Assembly: GCF_002158865.1 (NCBI RefSeq)
Contig: NZ_CP021455.1
Span: forward strand, 868,001-932,000
From: Comamonas serinivorans
GTDB taxonomy: Bacteria > Pseudomonadota > Gammaproteobacteria > Burkholderiales > Burkholderiaceae_C
Length of the DNA: 64,000 nt
Direction: 5' to 3'
Shown here: positions 20,512-29,112 of the stretch, piece after piece
Numbering within the stretch: position 1 is the stretch's first letter
Layout of the letters: the number at the start of each line of letters is the position of its first letter
Notes under the pieces: generated by a model
Database searches by the model: none
The model's input: the letters and a program-made list of their open reading frames with translations, nothing else
What the model was told of the DNA's origin: nothing
Position numbers and translations under genes: made by a program

Positions 20512-21085
20512 TGAGATCAGCGGCCTGTTCTGGCGCACGCTGTTCTGGCTGATCCCCATGCTGGCCCTGTGGTACTGGGCCCGGGACATCGTGGTTCGCG
20601 TGCCCGCCACCTGGGCCGATTTCGCCATGCGCGCGATGTTCTCGTGGGTCGAGGGCACCCAGATCGAGGGCACCGTGCAGTCGCTGCTGACCACCATCGT
20701 CGTGCCGCACGCCTCGGGCCAAGAGGCGCTGGCCACGCCCGAAGCCCACATCCTGTCGTACTGCTACGGCCTGCCGCTGTTGTTTGCGCTGTTCCTGGGC
20801 GCCAAGGCCAAGGGCTTGTGGTGGAAACTGCCCGTGGGCTTCTTCGCCCTCACGCCTTTTCAGGCCTGGGGCATCTGCTTCACCTGGCTGCTGACGCTGA
20901 CGCATGCCACCGGAGACACGGTGGCCATGACCACGCGCTTCACCGCCTGGGACAACAACGTCATCGCCTTGGGGTACCAGCTGGGGTATTTGCTGTTCCC
21001 GGCCATGGTGCCGATTCTGCTGTGGGTGTACCTGGAGCGCCGCACCGTGGCCACGATTGCCGTCGAGGGCGCGCTGTCGGCCTGA
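20495..21085 (+). CDS. exosortase H-associated membrane protein
   Basis: A 196-residue protein with four or five hydrophobic segments and no known catalytic motif. It overlaps the end of xrtH by 17 bases and has a GGAGG site just upstream, so the two are translated together. Proteins of this kind are found beside xrtH in other genomes and named for that association; their role is unknown. Its stop lies 31 bases before the split tRNA-Leu gene that marks the island edge. Confidence 0.8.
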   Translation: MWWRRSEISGLFWRTLFWLIPMLALWYWARDIVVRVPATWADFAMRAMFSWVEGTQIEGTVQSLLTTIVVPHASGQEALATPEAHILSYCYGLPLLFALFLGAKAKGLWWKLPVGFFALTPFQAWGICFTWLLTLTHATGDTVAMTTRFTAWDNNVIALGYQLGYLLFPAMVPILLWVYLERRTVATIAVEGALSA

Positions 21086-21116
21086 GGCCGGGTGACTCTG
21101 CGACAATGCGCGCTTG

Positions 21117-21157
21117 GCCTCGGTGGTGAAATTGGTAGACACAGCGGACTTAAAATC
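21117..21157 (+). tRNA. 5' half of host tRNA-Leu (UAA), interrupted by the island
   Basis: GCCTCGG (acceptor), the D arm and the anticodon loop (GCGGACTTAAAATC) are present, but after 21157 there is no matching anticodon stem, variable arm or T arm. The missing part is at 56084-56145. Joined at the shared 11 bases, the two parts make a perfectly paired 92-base leucine tRNA with CCA. As it stands this half cannot give a functional tRNA. Confidence 0.88.
21147..21157 (+). other. attL core (11-bp direct repeat)
   Basis: GACTTAAAATC here is repeated exactly at 56084-56094. It covers the anticodon loop and part of the anticodon stem, a common crossover site for tyrosine integrases. Two TGCGTAA heptamers ten bases apart (21198 and 21208) follow it and may be integrase arm sites. 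Confidence 0.85.
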
Positions 21158-21238
21158 ACTCGTGACAGTAGGATTGGCAAGGGTTTACGGCACATTGTGC
21201 GTAAATCTGCGTAATTCACTACACACGACGAGGGACGA

Positions 21239-22369
21239 ATGGGGTCCATCACCACAAGCAAGAAGAACAGCGCAACCGGCAAGACGATCACCACCTACCG
21301 CGCATTCATCCGGCGCAACGTAAACGGCAAGCAGGCAAGCAAGTCGAAGGTCTTTGCCACGAAGACCGAAGCCAAGAACTGGTTGCGAGAAAACGAAAGC
21401 AGCACGGCGCTGGCTGCATTGAGCGCAGCCTCTGGTCCGACGTTCGGCGACCTACTAGACGCTTTCGTAAAGTCTCCGCCGACGAAGGGCACTCGCTACT
21501 GGGCGGAATCTCACGTAGATTTCTGGAAAGCTGAATTGGGCACCCTGAAGACTGGCGAGATTGAGCGAGGCACCATCAATACCTGCAAGGCCAAGCTGCT
21601 GGCGCAAAAGGCCCGGATTAACACCCCAGATGGTCCAAGGGAGACGGACAGGTATCTGACGCCTGCCACCGTAAACCGATACTTGGCGACGCTGAGCAGC
21701 GTTTTGAATTTCGCGGTCCAACGCGGCATCATCAGCCATCACCCCATGAAGGCGGGGCAGGTCGTCAAAGAGCAGGAATCGAAGGGCCGCCGACGCATTC
21801 TCACGACCGACGAGGAGCAGCGCCTGTATGACGCTTGCGATGCGACCACGTGGCCGATGATGCGACTGTTCTTGCGCGTATGTCTTACTACGGCTGCGCG
21901 CAAGTCCGAGGTGCTTCATCTTCGCTGGCAGGATGTCGATCTGGCGCAATCTGTGGCGTGGCTGCACGACACCAAAAACGGCGACTCTCGCGCTATGCCG
22001 CTTGTCGGTGATGTGAAAGCATCGCTGGCGGTGGCCAGTAAAGTACGGCCACCCGGCGGGGACTATGTGTTCTACGACCCGCGCCACCCTGAGCGCCCCA
22101 AGAATATCCAGATGCTGTGGAAGTCTGCGCGCAAGCGTGCTGGTCTTTGGCAAGATCGCGAGGATCCGCTCGACCAGGTTGTGCTGCACACAGCCCGTCA
22201 CACGACGGCAACCAAGCTGGTTCGATCCGAGAAGAATCTCGCGCGCGTGCAGTCTGTTACCGGTCACAAGACGCTATCACAGCTAAGCCGGTACACCCAC
22301 TTGGACAGCTCAGATTCTGTGGAGCTTGCTGAGCGAGTACTTGGTTCGAGCGGCCAAGCGGCAAACTGA
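21239..22369 (+). CDS. int: tyrosine recombinase (island integrase)
   Basis: A 376-residue phage-type integrase. An N-terminal arm-binding region (residues 1-60) is followed by a core-binding domain (about 70-170) and the catalytic domain. Catalytic residues are Arg221 (TTAARKSEVLHLRW), His317 and Arg320 (LHTARH), His343 (VTGHKT) and Tyr352 (SRYTHL). It starts 82 bases after the attL core and reads into the island, as expected. It should catalyse integration at tRNA-Leu(UAA) and, with an excisionase, excision. Confidence 0.95.
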   Translation: MGSITTSKKNSATGKTITTYRAFIRRNVNGKQASKSKVFATKTEAKNWLRENESSTALAALSAASGPTFGDLLDAFVKSPPTKGTRYWAESHVDFWKAELGTLKTGEIERGTINTCKAKLLAQKARINTPDGPRETDRYLTPATVNRYLATLSSVLNFAVQRGIISHHPMKAGQVVKEQESKGRRRILTTDEEQRLYDACDATTWPMMRLFLRVCLTTAARKSEVLHLRWQDVDLAQSVAWLHDTKNGDSRAMPLVGDVKASLAVASKVRPPGGDYVFYDPRHPERPKNIQMLWKSARKRAGLWQDREDPLDQVVLHTARHTTATKLVRSEKNLARVQSVTGHKTLSQLSRYTHLDSSDSVELAERVLGSSGQAAN

Positions 22370-22422
22370 TAGTTCACGGGCGCAGTACGCGGGATTTGTA
22401 AAATAATGTAACTTAATTTGAC

Positions 22423-22511
22423 CATATTTGATCAAACGTAGAGGTAGTCAGGATTTCGTTGCCTTGCAGGATGCGGCTTTCAGGGGTATCTGATCATATT
22501 TGATCAAGCGT
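22423..22511. promoter_or_regulatory. paired TTGATCAA operator-like repeats
   Basis: A 17-base sequence containing TTTGATCAA occurs at 22423-22439 and again with one change at 22495-22511. The spacing is 72 bases, close to seven helical turns. They lie between int and the small HTH gene and look like binding sites for a repressor or the excisionase. Confidence 0.5.
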
Positions 22512-22580
22512 GGACTTATTTTGGCTATACCTCTAGAGAAGCTAAGATCCATTCATTACAACCTCTTTAGGTCCGTGAGC

Positions 22581-22787
22581 ATGGAAAAGCTGCAAACCGA
22601 TTGGTTCGGCGTCGAAGAATTCGCCGCGCGACACCAAAACATCTTCCCCACTGCGCAAAGCCTTCGCTACCAGCTTCGCCACCGGGAGCGCAATGGCCTC
22701 ACCTCGGCCTGCATCCGCTTCGGCAAGCGCTTGCTAATCAGCGAGGGCAAGTTCTTCGATTGGCTGGATAAACAATCAGGCATCTGA
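22581..22787 (+). CDS. small HTH protein, probable excisionase/AlpA-like regulator
   Basis: A 68-residue protein: MEKLQTDWFGVEEFAARHQ, then a region that may form a winged helix-turn-helix (TAQSLRYQLRHRERNG), and IRFGKRLLISEGKFFDWLDK, the usual end of AlpA/excisionase-like and MerR-like DNA-binding proteins. Position between integrase and primase fits a control gene for excision. ATG 22581 begins the conserved part; upstream in-frame residues overlap the operator-like repeat. Confidence 0.65.
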   Translation: MEKLQTDWFGVEEFAARHQNIFPTAQSLRYQLRHRERNGLTSACIRFGKRLLISEGKFFDWLDKQSGI

Positions 22788-22915
22788 AGGATTGGAGGCC
22801 ACTCACAAAATGAAAAAGTCCAGACCTCGCGGCGTTCTGGGCCTTTTCAATCCGCCGCCGGTGTAGGTTCTTACTTGCACGACCCGGCTGCATCAACTCA
22901 TTTTTGAGCAGTCGA

Positions 22916-23107
22916 ATGAAGAATTTTTTAATGACGCCGGTTGGCGTCGTGTGTGTGTTCGCTGGAGTGGTAGCCGGTTGGGGTGTCGGCTCGTGGTGGG
23001 TGCAAGCGGCAGCTCACTGCGTGGGGGGCTTGTATGACCGTCTCGCATGCTACCGACATCGAGCGCGTCCGCACCGCACTGTCGTATCTCGACTTCACAG
23101 ACCGTGA
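22916..23107 (+). CDS. possible small membrane protein
   Basis: A 63-residue frame starts MKNFLMTPVGVVCVFAGVVAGWGVGSWW, a plausible single transmembrane helix. It overlaps the primase start by 74 bases and its second half looks like an out-of-frame reading of that gene. I cannot tell whether it is expressed. Confidence 0.25.
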   Translation: MKNFLMTPVGVVCVFAGVVAGWGVGSWWVQAAAHCVGGLYDRLACYRHRARPHRTVVSRLHRP

Positions 23108-26100
23108 CGTTTGGGTCAAGGCCGCGATGTGCATCAAGTCCGAATTCGGTGATGCTGGGTTTGAAATTTGGGACGGCTGGGGCAGTCAGCACGACAAACA
23201 CACCGCCAAGGCCGCCAAATCCGTCTGGAAGTCCGTCAAGGGCGGCGGCAAGACCACGATTGCAAGTCTGTTCTACGATGCCAAGAACGCCGGCTGGCGC
23301 GACGACAAGAAGTACGAGAAGCTCAGCCGCGAGGTGATCACGCAGCGCAAAGCGGAGGCCGCGCGCCGCCAGGCCCAAGCGGAGGTTGAAGAAGCCGAGA
23401 CCCGCGCGTCAGCGGCCAGCCATTCCCGTTTCATGTGGGACCAGGCCGAGCCGTGCGAGGGCGACGGTCACCCGTACCTGGCGCGCAAGGGCGTCAAATC
23501 CTACGGCCTGCGTGTCGGCGCCTGGGAGAAGATCGACCACGAGCACTGTGAGGTCGAAACGGTTTCGACTCAGGCGCTGCTGATCCCGATCTGGGCGCCC
23601 GACAAGACCATTCACAGCCTGCAAGCCATTTTCACCGGCAAGGTCGGTGACCGCGACAAGGATTTTGTCAAAGACGGCGCGATCAGCGGCAACTACTACA
23701 GCTTCGGCAAGCCGGTCACGCTCGACGTGCAAGGCACGCAGCGCATGGTCATTCTGATCGGCGAGGGCTACGCCACACTGGCCAGCGCTCACAAAGCGAC
23801 GGGGCATGCCTGCATCGTCGCGTTCCACGCCGGCAACGTGCCCAAGGTCGCACAGGTCATGCGCACGCAGTTTCCTGATGCTGCGCTGGTGTTCCTCGCT
23901 GACAACGACCGCAACACCAAAGGCAATCCCGGTGTGACCAAAGCGCGCGAGGCGGCGGACGCGGTCGGCGGCTTAGTCGCGGTGCCGCAGTTCGAGGACG
24001 GCGAAGACGACGCGACCGACTTCAACGACCTGCACGCGCTGCGCGGCCTGGACGCGGTGCGCGAGGCAATCGAGGCGGCGTTGCGTGCAGCCCCGCCACC
24101 CAGGCCGGGCGAAGGCATCCGGCCCGTTTGGCTGGTGCCCGATGATTCAGCAGACGACCTTGAGCGCGCTGCATTTGTGGCTGATCTGGTAATGATGCAT
24201 TCCGTGGGCATGGGCGGGCGTATCGACCCGGCCGGTGTGATGCTGCGCACCTACTCCAGCCCAGCCGAGCTACAGGCAATCCTTGATGAAGTTAAGCGAT
24301 GGACGCCGAATGCGCGGACGCACGTCATCGTCAAAGAAGCCTTGGCGCAGGAGATTGCCGGGTGGCGTGGCGTTTCTCGTCAAACCCTGGCCGAGGGCGA
24401 ATCTTGGGTCGATGATCTGTGGGCGAAGCTCAGCGTGAAAGCCGGTGAGCTTATGCTGCCGGATTTGTCTTTGGCGACAGACGATCAGGTGGCAGTGCAT
24501 GCGCAGGCCGAGCAGGTGGTGGTGACGGAGGGCGCAGCCAGTGTCACGCAGCCGGCACAAAGCCTGGATGGGCACTTTTACATTCTGGGTCATGACCATG
24601 GCGTCTACTTCGTCTTCAAGCACGCCACTGGTCAGATCGCCGATATCACAAAGCGCGACCTGACTGAGGTTGGACTGATCGAGCTGGCGCCGCTGAACTG
24701 GTGGGAGCACGAATTCCCTGCCGGCAATGGTGGCAGAGGGACTGGCGGCGGCATCAACAAGACAGCGGCGGCTGAATTCATCATCCGCACAGCGGAGAAG
24801 CGCGGCATCTTTGACCCCAGCAAGGTACGCGGTCGCGGCGCATGGATGGATGATGGGCGTGTCGTATTCCACGCCGGTACACATTTGGTTGTTGATGGCG
24901 TCGCAACCGAGCTGTCCGGCATCAAGAGCCGGCATATCTACACAGCCGCTGCGCCTTTGGGGAGACTAGGTGCACCTGCAACAGACGACGAAGGTCAGCA
25001 CCTCCTGGAAGTCGCTAAAATGGCCCGCTGGGTCAATCCCGACTCTGCGCAGTTCCTGGTCGGCTGGTTGTTCGTGGCGCCCGTCTGTGGTGCGCTGGGG
25101 TGGCGCCCGCACATCTGGATCACGGGTGGCAAGGGATCGGGCAAGTCCACGCTGGTCGAGGATTTCGTCACGCCCTTGCTTGGCAAGGCTTGCCTTGTGT
25201 TTGATGGTGGTGGCACATCAGAAGCTGGCATTCGTCAAAGTCTGAGCGCCGACGCCAGGCCCGTTCTGATTGACGAGAGCGAAACCGACGATGACGAGAA
25301 TAGGCGCCAGATCAATAAGGTGCTGCAACTCGCTCGCAGCAGTTCCAGCGCGGGCGCTGCCAAGTTGGTCAAGGGGACCGTTGGCGGCAAAGCATTGTCC
25401 TTCCACATCCGCAGCATGTTCTGCCTGGCGTCGGTGAACATGGGCTTGGTCAAAGCTACTGACATCAGCCGCTTTGCGCTGCTGAACCTGCGCCCCGAAG
25501 GCGATAACGATGGACATCCTGACCATTTCGACGAATTCAAACAGGCGCTTCTTGGCATTGAATTGGACGGCAAGTGGTCGGACCGCTTGCTGGCGCGTGC
25601 ACTCAGCTTGGCACCGATCATCTTGGCGACGGTGAAGGTCTTTGCCCATGCCATCGAGCGTCAAGGCAAAGACCGCCGCTTCGCCGATCAGCACGGGACG
25701 CTGCTGGCTGGGGCATGGTGCCTCACGCACAGCGAGGAACCAAGCCAGGAGCAGGCCGATGAGATTGCCGCGAGCATCAGCTGGGACGCAGCCGTGGTGG
25801 GTCGCGCAGAGTCGGTCCCAGATGAGCAGAAATGCCTCCAGCTGCTGCTGGATTCGAGCGTTCCGCACCATGGCGACCACATTACGATTCGCTCATTGGT
25901 GAAAATCGCTCACGGCCTGACGGTGGACGGCCTAGACATCAAACCAAATGTCGCCAAGCGAATGCTGACCGACCGTTGGATCACGGTTTCCCGGCAGGAT
26001 GGTGTGCCGTACTTGGCGATCCGGCATCAATCGACCGGCGTCAATGAACTGCTTGGTCGGTCACGCTTTGGCATCGACTGGGCCGGACACTTGGCCAGAC

Positions 26101-26213
26101 TTTCGGGCTACAAAGTTCTGGACAACACTTCCTTCGGCGGGGCAGACAAAAAGGGCAAGGCCCACGGCATTCCGATGGCGACCTTCCTCAGCGAGGACGA
26201 GCCGGCTTTCTGA
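23034..26213 (+). CDS. primase-helicase with PriCT-2, TOPRIM and DUF927 domains
   Basis: A 1059-residue replication protein. The N-terminus (VRTALSYLDFTDRDVWVKAAMCIK to FYDAKNAGW, residues 10-85) matches the primase C-terminal-2 module. A TOPRIM-like part follows, with VILIGEGYATLASAH and LVFLADNDRN (about 240-290). The C-terminal half is a DUF927-type helicase with Walker A GGKGSGKST and Walker B PVLIDESE. Such proteins start replication of phage satellites and integrative elements at a nearby origin; an iteron-rich region follows directly. ATG 23034 was chosen because the upstream extension has no matching family sequence. Confidence 0.9.
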   Translation: MTVSHATDIERVRTALSYLDFTDRDVWVKAAMCIKSEFGDAGFEIWDGWGSQHDKHTAKAAKSVWKSVKGGGKTTIASLFYDAKNAGWRDDKKYEKLSREVITQRKAEAARRQAQAEVEEAETRASAASHSRFMWDQAEPCEGDGHPYLARKGVKSYGLRVGAWEKIDHEHCEVETVSTQALLIPIWAPDKTIHSLQAIFTGKVGDRDKDFVKDGAISGNYYSFGKPVTLDVQGTQRMVILIGEGYATLASAHKATGHACIVAFHAGNVPKVAQVMRTQFPDAALVFLADNDRNTKGNPGVTKAREAADAVGGLVAVPQFEDGEDDATDFNDLHALRGLDAVREAIEAALRAAPPPRPGEGIRPVWLVPDDSADDLERAAFVADLVMMHSVGMGGRIDPAGVMLRTYSSPAELQAILDEVKRWTPNARTHVIVKEALAQEIAGWRGVSRQTLAEGESWVDDLWAKLSVKAGELMLPDLSLATDDQVAVHAQAEQVVVTEGAASVTQPAQSLDGHFYILGHDHGVYFVFKHATGQIADITKRDLTEVGLIELAPLNWWEHEFPAGNGGRGTGGGINKTAAAEFIIRTAEKRGIFDPSKVRGRGAWMDDGRVVFHAGTHLVVDGVATELSGIKSRHIYTAAAPLGRLGAPATDDEGQHLLEVAKMARWVNPDSAQFLVGWLFVAPVCGALGWRPHIWITGGKGSGKSTLVEDFVTPLLGKACLVFDGGGTSEAGIRQSLSADARPVLIDESETDDDENRRQINKVLQLARSSSSAGAAKLVKGTVGGKALSFHIRSMFCLASVNMGLVKATDISRFALLNLRPEGDNDGHPDHFDEFKQALLGIELDGKWSDRLLARALSLAPIILATVKVFAHAIERQGKDRRFADQHGTLLAGAWCLTHSEEPSQEQADEIAASISWDAAVVGRAESVPDEQKCLQLLLDSSVPHHGDHITIRSLVKIAHGLTVDGLDIKPNVAKRMLTDRWITVSRQDGVPYLAIRHQSTGVNELLGRSRFGIDWAGHLARLSGYKVLDNTSFGGADKKGKAHGIPMATFLSEDEPAF

Positions 26214-26228
26214 ATTGCTTGAACTCAT

Positions 26229-26252
26229 CCCGGCCCATGTGCCGGGTTTTTT
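26229..26252 (+). terminator. intrinsic terminator of the primase gene
   Basis: CCCGGC and GCCGGG flank a six-base loop and are followed by six T residues, 16 bases after the primase stop. Confidence 0.85.
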
Positions 26253-26254
26253 GT

Positions 26255-26541
26255 GTCTGCGAGTCCGTTCCACCGCGTTCCACCACCGTTCCACCTTGAT
26301 TTATTGCGTAAGTTGTTGATTTTTATAAAATTCCACCAATTTCACCGATTCCGGGAAAGGCACAGGTGTGTAAAACACCAACCATATGATTGCCTAAAAA
26401 ATAGGCATCCAGCCAGCCGCCCCCTTACTACTATCTATTTCTCGGAATCGGTGGAATCGGTGGAATGGGGGCGCCAAGCCTTATGGGGCAAGGGTTTGCC
26501 GTTCCACCACCGTTCCACCTTTCGGGTCTTTGAGGTGGAAC
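26255..26541. other. iteron-rich region, candidate replication origin
   Basis: The octamer GTTCCACC occurs at 26267, 26277, 26288, 26501 and 26512, and its inverse GGTGGAAC/GGTGGAAT at 26450, 26459 and 26534; TTCCACCA is at 26331. The first three are 10-11 bases apart, on one helical face. Between the two clusters is an AT-rich stretch (26299-26350 and 26370-26440). This is the structure of an iteron origin recognised by an element's own replication protein, and it lies straight after the primase-helicase. Confidence 0.6.
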
Positions 26542-26570
26542 GGAGACGGCACTACGGCGGATGCGATCGC

Positions 26571-26639
26571 CAGCGGACAGCCATGCTCAGGCCCGGAGCC
26601 CACGGGCAGGGCTGCGGCTCAGCTCCGGGCCCAGCGGAC
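26571..26639. repeat. hairpin framed by CAGCGGAC direct repeats
   Basis: A perfect 10-bp inverted repeat (GGCCCGGAGC at 26590-26599 and GCTCCGGGCC at 26622-26631) encloses a 22-base loop. CAGCGGAC occurs on each side, at 26571-26578 and 26632-26639. It may be a single-strand origin, nicking site or packaging signal; the purpose is unknown. Confidence 0.45.
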
Positions 26640-26711
26640 GCCAGGCTGAGGGTCGTGACCCTAATATCGAAACAAGATAGTGCGTGTTTTGATTTTTTCA
26701 GGATGTAAAAA

Positions 26712-27305
26712 ATGGGTAGGCCATCGAGTCCGGTCAAAGATGAAGCGATCGAAGCCATTCGCGAGTTGACGGCCAAGCACGGCGCCAAGGAAGGCTGCCG
26801 GCTGGCGCGTGAGAAATTTCCAGCCGTGCCGCATGGGACGTGGGGCCGCTGGCGCGTGGAGGCGGTCGGGTATTCGGGCGACGCCAACGCGCAAACCGTC
26901 GGAGCCTTGGCGCAGCAGATCCGCGAAACGATTCCAGCGCCGGAAGCTCTCAGCCACGTCGCTGGAGATCCCATGCCGGCTGTGGCGCGGTCGTTGCGGT
27001 TCTGGGATGAAATGGACACGCTGCTGCAGGATGCCGACCTGCTGCGCCGCTTCGCCCTCGCAACGGGCCATGACGGGGCTCTGAAGGTGCGAGTCCCAAA
27101 GGCACTGGTGGACGCGGCAAACATGCGCCAAAGCCTGTTGAAGCTCGCCTTGGCGCAAGCCGAGGTCGCTCATGGTGTCCAGCGCGCTCAACAATTTTTC
27201 GATGCTGTGATCGACGCGGTTGGCCAGGAAAGCCCCGAATGTCAGCGCCGCATCATGCTGCGCCTGCGTGAGGTCCAGGGCGAGGCCGCGGCGCGTGGGT
27301 TCTGA
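26712..27305 (+). CDS. unknown protein, terminase-small-subunit-like context
   Basis: A 197-residue soluble protein. The N-terminal 60 residues (VKDEAIEAIRELTAKHGAKEGCRLAREKFPAVPHGTWGRW) look like a helix-turn-helix of the kind found in small terminase and other phage DNA-binding proteins. The rest is helical with no motif I can name. In phage satellites a small-terminase homologue often follows the replication genes, so that is one possibility, but the identity is not shown by sequence alone. Confidence 0.6.
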   Translation: MGRPSSPVKDEAIEAIRELTAKHGAKEGCRLAREKFPAVPHGTWGRWRVEAVGYSGDANAQTVGALAQQIRETIPAPEALSHVAGDPMPAVARSLRFWDEMDTLLQDADLLRRFALATGHDGALKVRVPKALVDAANMRQSLLKLALAQAEVAHGVQRAQQFFDAVIDAVGQESPECQRRIMLRLREVQGEAAARGF

Positions 27306-27333
27306 TGCCTGCAGCGCCAGCGGCCGCGCTCGT

Positions 27334-27543
27334 TCACCGCTGTATCTCGGTTCCGCTGACGTTGCCTATCCACTCTTGGAATTCCTGTTCGCTGATTTCC
27401 TGCCCCCAGCCTTGGGGCTTGGGGACGTCGCCCTTGTAGGGAACAAACTTCTTCTGAGACACGCTCCAGACTTCATCTGGAAATGCGTTACTGGGTCCAG
27501 CAACCCGGAACAACGCGCCTTCATTTTCAACGTACCGGTACAT
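27334..27543 (-). CDS. small unknown protein next to IS3-family element
   Basis: A 69-residue frame (MYRYVENEGALFRVAGPSNAFPDEVWSVSQKKFVPY) with ordinary composition and no recognised domain. Its start lies 20 bases from the left end of the insertion sequence, so the original gene or its promoter may have been cut by the insertion. Function unknown. Confidence 0.5.
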   Translation of the reverse strand: MYRYVENEGALFRVAGPSNAFPDEVWSVSQKKFVPYKGDVPKPQGWGQEISEQEFQEWIGNVSGTEIQR

Positions 27544-27562
27544 AGACAGTCTGTCTCCCCGT

Positions 27563-28651
27563 TGAAGTCCCCTCGAATTCCTGAGCCAGTCAGAAGTAGA
27601 GGTTGGGGAACAGTTTGACACGGTACTCGACCGGGGGGATTCGGCCGAGGGCTTCATGTGGCCGATGATGGTTGTAGCGGTGCAGCCAATCGGCCGTCAT
27701 GTCACGCACTTCCTGCAGGCTGTCGAAGACGTAGCAATCGAGCACCTCGGTACGGTAGGTCTTGTTGAATCGTTCGACATAGGCGTTCTGCGTGGGCTTG
27801 CCGGGTTGGATGTGATTGAGAGCAATGCGCTTGCTCTGCGCCCATTGCGCTAAAGCATGGGCGATGAACTCCGGGCCGTTGTCCAAGCGAATTGACCGCG
27901 GCGCACCGCGTACTTCCACCAGTTCGTTCAAGGCCCGGATGACGCGAGCGGCCGGCAAGCTGGTGTCAACCTCGATGCGCAAGCCTTCACGGTTGAACTC
28001 GTCGATGACGTTGAAGGTCCTGAACCGCCTGCCAGACCACAGCGCATCGGCCATGAAGTCGCAGCTCCAGCCTTGGTTGGGTTGGCCAGCGGCTTGCAGT
28101 GGCTGTTTGATGCGCGCGGGCAGCCGCTTCTTGCCGCGCCGCGGCAGGTTGAGCCGCAGTTCGCAGTACACACGCCAGAGCACCGTTTTGCCCCAGGGCT
28201 TGCCTTGGTGACGGGCACTGTCGTACAGCAGGCCAAAGCCGTGACGCGGGTTGAGCGCCATGTGCGTCTGGATGAAGGTGATGACCCCGGAGTCGTCGCG
28301 CGCAACAGCCCGATAGCGCAGGGTGGAGCGGGCGATGCCGCTGGCCTGGCAAGCGTGGTGCATTAGCGCCAGGTCAGCGTACATGCGCTTGAGCTTGGCG
28401 TTCTCGTCCTGCAGTTGGCGAAGCTGCGCCAGGTGAGACACCGTCATGCCCGCGAACTGGCTTTTCCACTTGTAGTACGTTGGCTCGCTGATGCCGTGCT
28501 TTCTGCACGCCTCACTGACCCTGGCACCCATCTCGACTTCTTTGAGGATGCCCACTATCTGGGCTTCGCTGAATCTGGATTTCTTCACGTAGAGACTCCT
28601 GCTGGGGGAATTCTCTACTTCCGGGTGGTTCAGGTTTTCGAGGGGACTTCA
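27563..28651 (-). mobile_element. IS3-family insertion sequence with internal deletion
   Basis: Perfect 15-bp terminal inverted repeats TGAAGTCCCCTCGAA lie at 27563-27577 and 28637-28651, with imperfect matching continuing to about 38 bases. The ends are TG and CA as in IS3 elements. At 1089 bp it is shorter than usual. Flanking bases do not show a target duplication, so rearrangement after insertion is likely. Confidence 0.88.
27590..28588 (-). pseudogene. IS3-family transposase, OrfA and OrfB fused by deletion
   Basis: One 332-residue frame starts at GTG with an OrfA HTH (KKSRFSEAQIVGILKEVEMGARVSEACRKHGI). At residues 75-85 it jumps from the OrfA/OrfB junction (MYADLALMHH) straight into ACQASGIARSTLRYR of OrfB, losing roughly 40 residues and the usual frameshift site. 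The DDE domain is retained: SCDFMADAL, RLDNGPEFIA and QNAYVERFNKTYR with its Glu. Loss of the OrfB start region probably makes it inactive, but the fused protein might still bind DNA. Confidence 0.8.
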
Positions 28652-28665
28652 AACCCTTGCGTTGT

Positions 28666-29112
28666 TCATGATGCCGTCATCAACTGAGCTGGTCCGCTGC
28701 TCACGTGCTCCACGCCGTCGAAGCGGCTGCCGCCAGCAATCCGCAGTGGCGCGGCCTCAATCCGCGCCAGCGCAGCATCGGCCGTGATCTCTGAGAGTTC
28801 GGCGTCAGTCACTGGCGCACGGTAGAAGCGGCCGGAGCGAGAAAACGCCTCGTGTTCAGTGAAGGCGCGCACCCAATGCGTGCCGCACTTGGCGCAGCGC
28901 ATGTGAGTCATGTCCCAGTGGTCGGCCGTCGCGCCGATATCGGTCCGATCGGTCCACTGCGTGGTGCCGTTCGGCTTGAAGCATTCGCAGGCGTTGGCTG
29001 TCATGGGGTCATTCAGACGGGTCGAGATGCCGCGCACGTACTCGCATGACAGTCTGGCGCGTTGTGTGGAGTCACGGGCAATCGTGTCACCAACAGCGAT
29101 CCGCTGCGCCAC
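28666..29112 (-). CDS. unknown Cys-rich protein
   Basis: The frame gives up to 148 residues; an internal ATG at 29004 gives 112 (MTANACECFKPNGTTQ). The C-x-C and MRCAKCGTHW motifs suggest a zinc site, followed by WVRAFTEHEAFSRSGRFYRAPVTDAEL. No family is recognised. The stop is 15 bases from the insertion sequence, so the C-terminus may have been altered by it. Possibly a phage or island accessory gene. Confidence 0.5.
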   Translation of the reverse strand: MAQRIAVGDTIARDSTQRARLSCEYVRGISTRLNDPMTANACECFKPNGTTQWTDRTDIGATADHWDMTHMRCAKCGTHWVRAFTEHEAFSRSGRFYRAPVTDAELSEITADAALARIEAAPLRIAGGSRFDGVEHVSSGPAQLMTAS

